A stretch of DNA of 64,000 nucleotides, taken from contig JAJVDF010000654.1 in NCBI GenBank assembly GCA_022410635.1, positions 33,200 to 97,199 on the forward strand, read 5' to 3'. Source of the stretch: Tretioscincus oriximinensis (taxonomy: Eukaryota > Chordata > Lepidosauria > Squamata > Gymnophthalmidae). Positions 57,429 to 64,000 of this stretch are shown here, in pieces. Each line of letters starts with the position of its first letter. Within the stretch, counting starts at the first letter, position 1. The notes beneath the pieces are model-generated. The model saw nothing but the letters and a program-made list of their open reading frames with translations, was not told the DNA's origin and made no database searches. The position numbers and the translations under genes are program-made.

Positions 57429-57689
57429 CAGAGATGGGGAACCTTTTTTTTGCCGGGGGCCATTTAGTTATTTGTAACATCACTTGTACCCAGGCCTCGC
57501 CCCCACTTGCTTAGGCCATACCTCCCTCACCCATGCCACCCAAATCACAGGGTGTTCAATGCCCCCAGCCCCCAGCCCCTCACCCTCCCCTGCCCTCCTC
57601 ACTCACATCCCTGAAGAACCATGCCATGGCCAGGGCCAAATGGTTCCATGGGTCTGATCTGGNCTCTGGCCTCCAGTTCCCCACCTCTG
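57429..57689. mobile_element. hAT-5 nonautonomous element
   Basis: CAGAGATGGGGAACC and 'gttccccacctctg' are inverted ends. The flanks ATTTAGAT and ATTAGATA match with one indel, suggesting an 8-bp duplication. Confidence 0.75.
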
Positions 57690-57754
57690 ATTAGATACTG
57701 GCATTCAGTATTGAGAAAGAACTGACTGAGGGTTAGGAAAATATCAGTAAGATA

Positions 57755-57960
57755 GCAAGGAATGCCTGTCACCTGTTTGGCAGTTTTTTGAGTATATGGT
57801 AAAGATCTTCTTATTCATCCTGATTTTTAAAGAAACAATAATGTTCTTTCTCTCTTTTAAAAGGCAAGATTATAGTTTTACTTTNGTCACGTGCATTGAG
57901 CCTCTTCGATATTATTGTTCTGAACCGGCTGGCTATTTATTTAAGATAAATAAATAATAG
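57755..57960 (+). mobile_element. L2-like LINE 3' end, diverged
   Basis: 'gtatatggtaaagatcttct' to a 'gataaataaataatag' tail. Confidence 0.4.
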
Positions 57961-58242
57961 TAAATTAATTTTCCTATACACCACCCCGTGGGTGTCTTTA
58001 TCAACACGGTCCAGAATTATCATTGGCTGAAGATAGGTAAGGGGAACTATTCAGTTATCGAATATGGCGTCATGAGCTTTGTAGAGGAAGTGCTAATCAC
58101 ATATTCATAACAAGATATTTTTTAATAGGTAGAAAGAACTGGGAACAGGTTTGCCCAGTTGTGCAGAGTTCTAGATTAGTTAAAGACTGAAGTACTAAGT
58201 TCACTAGGACACTGTCNGAACTGGGGTTTTCCAGACTTGAGA

Positions 58243-58315
58243 GACAATTTGGTCTTGTGATTAGAGTGTTAGGCTCTTATCAGATTGCTTCTCAGTTCGA
58301 TTCCTTGGGTGGAAA
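58243..58315 (+). repeat. SINE-1 tRNA-like head
   Basis: 'ttgtgattagagtgttaggc' (box A-like) and 'gttcgattcc' (box B-like) have tRNA-gene spacing. Not a functional tRNA: the acceptor stem is absent. Confidence 0.6.
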
Positions 58316-58319
58316 GATC

Positions 58320-58640
58320 TGGAAAGCGGAGTACCCCAGGGTTCAGTACTGGGATCTATCCTTTTAAATATATTCACAAATGATCTGGATACAGGGGTAT
58401 CCAAGGTAAGATATCCAAGACTGCAGATAACATTAAACTGTTCAGGGTACTGAAGGATGAAAGTGACTGTAAAGAGCTTCAGAAAGATTCTTTGAAATTG
58501 GATAAATGGGCAACAATGTGGCAAATGCACATTAACCTAAGCAAGTNCAAAGCCATAGACATGGGAGCAAAGAGCCCCGGATATTCCTATCAGCTGACAG
58601 AGCAGGACCTGTGGGTGGATAGTTCAATGAGGGTGTCAAC
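58320..58640 (+). mobile_element. CR1 LINE reverse transcriptase fragment
   Basis: Frame fragments give SGVPQGSVLG and LNIFTNDLD. They continue as KLDKWATMWQMHINLSK and LTEQDLWVDSSMRVST. These correspond to RT motif B, the region around the catalytic motif, and the thumb. The catalytic YADD/FADD region is broken by frameshifts. Confidence 0.85.
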
Positions 58641-58644
58641 CCCA

Positions 58645-58905
58645 TGTACGATATGGTGTATGTGTATAAGAACAGGCAGGAAAAGGGGAGAATTCAACTG
58701 AGATTTGAGGCAAGGCATGCACACTCAGCTGAGAATCAAGGCAAGACATGCATACTGGAGCTCAGATGTAAAAGGGGAGGGGAAAGAGCAACCAATCAAG
58801 GACACATATCCCCAGGCAGGCAATGGAACGGGAATACAATTCCTCTTGGTTATGTCACCTCCACACTATGGCAATGCAGAAATCTGGGTTATTCNGGAGG
58901 GGGGC
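58645..58905 (+). repeat. Interspersed repeat family G
   Basis: 'attcaactgagatttgaggc' and 'aaagagcaaccaatcaagga', shared with 18.27-18.54 kb reversed. Confidence 0.5.
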
Positions 58906-58909
58906 TTAA

Positions 58910-59950
58910 TGTATTTCAGTGCTATGCTATTATGGTCTGTTTAGATTTTTGTATCCAGGGCACAAAAATTCAGCTATTGCAAAGTTCTGAGCGGATTTTT
59001 ATACATTGTCCGCTCCTCACCACATGATTTGCCTTATTATTTCTTTTAAAACATGTTTGTGGTCTGTCTTTACCTGTCTCAAATCTTCCACGCTGCTCTG
59101 ACTTATTGCCTAACAATTTCATCACATGATGGGCCCATAAGGCAATTCCCAGCATTCTCTGCGAGCCTTCCTACAATTCCCAAGCATTCTCTATGAACCA
59201 AGAGCCAATTAACTTTGACACGTTAGCCTGAAGTCTTCACATTGCTGAATGTCCTCATGCAGCTTTCGGATTTTACAAATACCCACTGTTGAATCGCACA
59301 AACTGCAATGGCTGGACAATCGATCTTTTTAGTGACTGGATCGCTATATATGCGTGACCTCGTGGAGTGGATTGAAGGTGACATTGCTACCAATGCAGTA
59401 GAAATCATGGATGGGGATGTGGCCCATTGTTTCTATCCAGATTTTCTGGCATAATCCAGATGCACACTTTTTGTGATAGGTGAGCNCCTGCTTCTATTAC
59501 TTGCAAATTTGTAAAAATACTTTTATTTGTGTTTCATTAGCAACTGTGGAACAAAAAAAGTAACAGAATTTATCTGTGAATGTAGCCAAAAAACTGTGAA
59601 TACAAAATTCACAAGGACTTCCAAGATTTTTTTTTTCATAATACGAATCATCATATTCATATGAAAAGTTAGATTTTTATTCCTCCCTCTCTGTAAGCAG
59701 TGGTCGCCTGACAAAAATCACAGATAAAGTGAAACAAAATGGAGAACATCGCCATACTTACTNGTAAACTTTTACCTGTACCTCTTCCTGTATCTATATA
59801 TCTTCCACATTCATTAGATGATGTATAAACTAGTCTAGCTGGCAAAAAAGTACAAATTGGACCAGAACAATGGGAGATGATTCCAAATAGCGCAACCACC
59901 AGACATGAATGGCCCAGGTGCTAAGAGTTGGTCTTTCATGAGAGATCCAT
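58910..59950. other. Upstream flank, nothing recognised
   Basis: No repeat or gene recognised. Frames are short. Confidence 0.4.
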
Positions 59951-59954
59951 TTTT

Positions 59955-60285
59955 GAAGTCCTGTATTGGTCATGGAGAGGGGTGAGCGCCCTCTACTGGC
60001 CACAGTTTTAGCCAACTCAGCTTGTTGAAAAGTAGATTTGCAATCTACATTCCAAGTAGATTCACAAGTATTACCACTGATCTGTTGGGAAAGATAGAAT
60101 AGATGTAAGCCTTAGGACTAAAATTAACTTTGTAAGCCACTCTATACACTGAGAGCAGCTTCTTGTTCTTGTTCTTGTTCTTCTTGTTCTTGTTCTTCTT
60201 GTTCTTGTTCTTGTTCTTCTTCTCCTCCTCCTCCTCCTCCTCCTCCTCCTCTTTCTTCATCTTCTTCTCCTTCTTCTTCCACCAA
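59955..60285 (+). repeat. SINE-2 with compound (TTCTTG)n-(CTC)n tail
   Basis: 'gagcgccctctactggccac', 'gtagatttgcaatctacatt' and 'gtaagccttaggactaaaat' form the body. The tail at 60158-60283 is TTCTTG, then CTC, then TTC units, producing spurious Phe/Leu and Lys/Glu frames. Confidence 0.65.
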
Positions 60286-60289
60286 TCCA

Positions 60290-60830
60290 GGGTGTGTGGA
60301 GAAAGACACACGACTCCATGGTTTAATTTAGCAGTGGGATCTATTTCAGCAGAACACCAATTGGACCAACCAAATGGACTCTCATCAGCCATGGCATGGA
60401 GCCTTCTTCACATACTCCAAATCTCACATCAGTTTCAGAGTAGCATTAAATCCATCCTGAAACCCAAAGGCAAACAGCCTTGTTCCAGGACAGCTGGAAT
60501 TATCTTTTATCATTTATGGGTTGAGACTTGCAAACCCCAAATGGTAGGATTGCCTATACAGTAGAGTCTTACGTTTATCATGGAACTAAAAAAAATGGTC
60601 TAGTTAAAGGCCTACTCTTTGGGTTAGGGTGCATAAAATATTGCTGTACTAGTGGGAAGCCCACAAAAATGAGGTCTTGGGAAAGCAAGGGATGGAGGTG
60701 GGAGCTGGCAGTGGAGGCAGTGGTAGCAGGTGGGCTGCTGTGGTCCTGTAGGCAGTGGATTTGGGCTGGGTGCCAGAGGTTACCCACTCCACCATTTTGG
60801 GCAGATGGACAGGCAGCCTATGGTGATGTT
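60290..60830. other. Upstream flank, nothing recognised
   Basis: The frame at 60528-61019 is open for 163 codons but has no recognisable domain and overlaps a family E tail. Confidence 0.4.
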
Positions 60831-60834
60831 GCTG

Positions 60835-60930
60835 TGGATGCACATGCACCAAGTCCAAAGTTCCAATGTCAAAACTTGGGAGACCTCAGAATGTTGGCCT
60901 CAATGATGCGTGTCTTATTAATAGTAGAGA
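60835..60930 (+). repeat. Family E fragment
   Basis: 'cttgggagacctcagaatgt' and 'caatgatgcgtgtcttatta' match 40.31-40.44 kb. Confidence 0.45.
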
Positions 60931-61106
60931 TGTTCTGTGTGTGGCTGGAGACAAGCTGGAAACACAGCAGCCAGGCTGCAATTCTAACATTTTTCCAATT
61001 ACATTGCAAAGCGTGGTGAAAACTCCATTCACACATTTTGCAGAAGAATCACGAGGTTGAAACATTCCATTAAGAACCAGATAGGAAAGCATCACGTAGG
61101 GGGTCC

Positions 61107-61258
61107 TTAATCCATTTTAGTAGAAGTGGGTTAGTTTGATCTGCCTTAGGCCCTATTTGCACAGGTTCAGTAATCAATTTAGGCCCTAAAGCAGTTAACT
61201 GAGCTTGTGCAAACAGGGCCTAAGACAGAGCAAGTTAACCCACTTCTACTCCGGCTGT
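61107..61258. mobile_element. FB-C, copy 2
   Basis: 'ttttagtagaagtgggttag' ... 'aggccctatttgcacaggtt' folds onto 'gtgcaaacagggcctaagac' ... 'aacccacttctact'. Confidence 0.7.
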
Positions 61259-61328
61259 GTGCACACGACGACTTAAAAACTGCTATAAAGCTAAATTCCG
61301 GAATACAGCAATTGCGTTTCCATGCAAT

Positions 61329-61468
61329 TCGGACTGCACTGCCCCAAGATCAGTGAACGATATTACGGAACTGGGGCCCTGGGCACAGAATATACAGGTT
61401 TGTATATTGTGTGCCCAGGGCCCCAGTTCCGTAATATCGCTCACTGATCTTGGGGCAGTGCAGTCCGA
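61329..61468. repeat. Near-perfect 140-bp palindrome
   Basis: Arms 61329-61396 and 61401-61468 are complementary over 68 bases with two mismatches and a 4-base loop. The outermost bases are TCGGACTGCACTGCC. No second copy was found in the window and no obvious target duplication. It lies between two FB-C hairpins. Confidence 0.95.
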
Positions 61469-61742
61469 GAATTTTTGCCACAGCCACTAGAAACTACTGC
61501 TGTGTTCACGCTTGTATTAACCCTTGCACCTAATTTGTGTTCACGCCTACGTTTGGGAGAGGACGGGGGTTGGCCGCAACAGGTCGGAGGTTCTCCAGAA
61601 CGATGCCCAAATATTCCAGCAATAGTTTTTTCCGGGAAAAATGACATTTATTGCGGGATGACTGCTGAAAAGCACTTAACCCGTGTGCTGGACTTGTCCT
61701 CATCTTGCTCCAATTGTGTTAGAAATATGCTGTGTGCACGCA

Positions 61743-61943
61743 ACCTTAAACAGATTAAGGCCCTGTTTGCTCCGGCTTAGTAATGTGTTTTAGTGATCAT
61801 ACATGCAACATATATGCAACACATTAGATGTGTTGTAAAAGATCCCTAAAACGCATGAGTGAAGCCTGTGCTAACAGGGCTTAAATCTGCTTTAGTAGAA
61901 GTAGATTAGTTTGATCTGTTTTAAGCCTTGTTAGCACAGGTTC
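61743..61943. mobile_element. FB-C, copy 3
   Basis: 'aggccctgtttgctccggct' and 'gtgctaacagggcttaaatc' are inverted, with a further 'tttaagccttgttagcacag'. The middle has 'acacattagatgtgttg'. Confidence 0.65.
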
Positions 61944-61944
61944 A

Positions 61945-63180
61945 GAAACCCAGCCCAGGGCAAATGGAAATCACTTTCTTCAGCCGCACAACTAACAGTT
62001 GTCCATATATTCTGCATATTTTCTTCAGGGATTGTGTTGAGCAACTAAGAGGAGTTTTGCTTTGCCATCTTGAAGCAGTGTCCTTTGAGGATCATGTCAT
62101 AGAACGATGGCTTGCAACTTATTTGCAAGAAACAAATAAGGTTTAATGACTTCAACCCAAGGGGATAATGAATCTCCATGCATGCCTTAGACAATGTAAC
62201 TATATCATGTCGACTCAGCTGAAAAGAGTTAGATTCCCTTTAGCCAGCGTGAGAGATGGAAGACTTGCCAGACAGAGGGAACTGCCTCGGGGTGGGGAAA
62301 AGGGGCTTGTCTCCTGGTCCCACTGGGATATCACCACAGCTTGAAAACAGTGGCCTGATTGTTCCAATGTCAGAGTAATATCCAGCATGGGGTGGGAGAA
62401 GCGCAACTGGAAGACAATGGGAAGGAAGCACGCAGCCCTCCCCATTTAATTCAGGTGTAGGTTCTTGTTGACCTCTAGATGAAAAAGAAATAATAGGNTG
62501 ACAGATACAACTTTTTTTCTCAGGCACCGGATTAAGCCAACCGAGCAGTTCGGAGCAAGGCATGGACTGCTTCACATAAGGGCCTATTTCACGATTGACT
62601 ACCAGGGCTAAATGGCAGGTTGTCTTTCAAAAGTTGAACAGAAGGAATCGTCACTAAGCATAAAGCTACACCTGGACTTGTGCTTTTCTTCGAATCTGTA
62701 TTTTTCAAATCTTTACAGTCAAAGAAAAGCAAGACTTCTTTATCCACACTGTGAGTTACCCAAGGTGCAGACAACCTTTATAGCCATAGATTTCAATGAA
62801 ATTGCTATGTGAAGCCATGTCCACACATGTGCCTAAGTAGTGCATTTGGGGGGACAGGGAGCTCATGGGCNACTCACACCTACCTTGTTTGTTGCAACTT
62901 CTAGGGATGCTGGCATCGTGATGATGCGAATCCTGCGCGCCAGCACCCTGATTGGCTGCTGAAGCATCGTTTCACGCAACATCGTGCTGCAGAAGCAAGA
63001 AAGCCCTGATGCCAGTGTCTGCATACGGATGGAGTGCTAGATCTCAATGTACCCGCTCTCAGAAAGAGCAGGGCAAAGGGCCTTTTCTACACAATTAGTG
63101 CTGATGGCCACGATCTAGTTTGGCAGAGCAATCTCAGGAGTGCTCCCATCCAGCTTCAAGGCCGCCGTGTGGACACAGCC
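61945..63180. other. Upstream flank, nothing recognised
   Basis: No gene or repeat family recognised. Candidate far-upstream SOX10 regulatory space by position only. Confidence 0.35.
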
Positions 63181-63189
63181 TTAGTCTGT

Positions 63190-63320
63190 CCACAGTATCT
63201 TGCACAGGAGTCTCATAGCACCTTAGACACTAATAAGAAAAGATAGGCAACATCTTTTGTAGGATTCTGTAGGCAAGTCTATTTCTTCAAATGCATCTGA
63301 AGAAGTTGACTTGTCTCTCC
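63190..63320. repeat. RP-P-related fragment
   Basis: 'tagcaccttagacactaata' and 'aatgcatctgaagaagttga'. Confidence 0.5.
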
Positions 63321-63436
63321 TCCTTGACTGTTCCGTTTACATTCTTAGGAGACACAAAGGATTGCAATCAGCCCTATTTGGCTGTATTTTTCCCATGAGC
63401 TATAATTTACTTACTTTATTTATTTTACTCCCCCTT

Positions 63437-63753
63437 TTTCACCCAGAGGGTTATCAAGCTTTGGAATTTTCTTCAGAAGATGTGGTGGTAGCTAGCAGCC
63501 TAGATAGCTTTAAGAGAAGATTAGACAAGTTCATGGACACCATGGATATAACCAGCTGCTAGGATGAGTGTCTTGATCCTGCCTGCAAGATTTAGCAACA
63601 GGCAGAATTCCTGAAGCACCATTTGCTGGGAGTAAAAAACAGGTGAAGATTTAGCCTTCTGTTCCAAACTGTTCCACAGATGCCACTGTGTGGGCCACTG
63701 AACTAGATGGGCTTTGGTCCGATTCAGAAGAGCTCCTCTTATGTTCTTGTGTT
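63437..63753 (+). mobile_element. CR1-a LINE 3' end
   Basis: Encodes SSEDVVVASSLDSFKRRLDK and then the 3' UTR, ending 'cctcttatgttcttgtg'. Confidence 0.8.
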
Positions 63754-63902
63754 CCCAGATACTTCAGATGTTATAACAATGAAAACAATAAAAAATTACT
63801 ATCTTNTTACCAGTGATAGCTATATTTTGCNTCCATACGGCACTGATTGCAATATTCATCTCAGATGCCTAGTGAAAGTCCTCTTCAGCAGGTCTCAGCC
63901 AT

Positions 63903-64000
63903 CAGTCTTCTTCTTCTTCTTCTTCTTCTTCTTCTTCTTCTTCTTCTTCTTCTTCTTCTTCTTCTTCTTCTTCTTCTTCTTCTTCTTCTTCTTCTTCTTC
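63903..64000. repeat. (TTC)n microsatellite at window edge
   Basis: At least 32 uninterrupted TTC units run off the right end. Confidence 0.97.

Noticed and set aside
58243..58315. Functional tRNA gene
   Set aside because: Box A- and B-like sequences are present, but there is no acceptor stem and the sequence matches the SINE-1 head.
60528..61019. 163-codon open frame upstream of SOX10
   Set aside because: No recognisable domain, and its end overlaps a family E repeat fragment.
61329..61468. MicroRNA precursor
   Set aside because: The stem is far longer and more perfect than animal pre-miRNAs. A repeat-derived hairpin or recent inverted duplication is more likely without expression data.

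Overview
This window is vertebrate nuclear DNA, most likely from a squamate reptile. A gecko-like lizard is possible, but the species cannot be fixed from the sequence. Evidence is split genes with GT-AG introns, a recognisable SOX10 and POLR2F, and a dense sauropsid-type repeat load: CR1 and L2-like LINE 3' ends, tRNA-derived SINEs with (TTC)n tails, hAT elements with 8-bp target duplications, and long microsatellites. Nothing bacterial is present. Most open frames are chance frames in repeats.

Layout. The last coding exon of POLR2F (plus strand, 450-540) and its poly(A) signal lie at the left edge. About 20 kb of repeat-rich spacer follows. SOX10 is on the minus strand, so the two genes converge. 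Its three coding exons are 54563-54972, 25922-26187 and 21568-22277. Together they encode a 461-residue SoxE transcription factor. Frames and splice sites join cleanly; one undetermined base sits in a Gly codon. A short 5' UTR segment (54973-55021) and a candidate upstream noncoding exon ending at 55941 (GTAAGT donor) place the promoter near 56 kb. From there to 64 kb is upstream flank without a recognisable gene.

The intron that splits the HMG box is 28.4 kb, far longer than expected for a gene that is about 12 kb in mammals. Its length is largely explained by inserted repeats. A repeat-poor part near 53.5 kb has clustered SOX and TCF-like sites, and another lies at 50.1-51.0 kb; both are candidate enhancers.

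The most striking content is a set of foldback (hairpin) element families. FB-A has ends TAGGCTGACCAG...CTGGTCAGCCTA and about 14 copies, some with 8-bp duplications typical of hAT elements. hAT-1 has ends TAGGGTTGCCA and three copies, each with an exact 8-bp duplication. One hAT-1 copy sits inside a CR1, and another carries a CR1 inside it. RP-P is a foldback element with 13-15 bp duplications. FB-B, FB-C and FB-J are further hairpin families. A nearly perfect 140-bp palindrome lies at 61329-61468. Family labels (FB-, RP-, K, Q, R, E, G, SINE-1/2, CR1-a/b) are my own, for cross-reference only.
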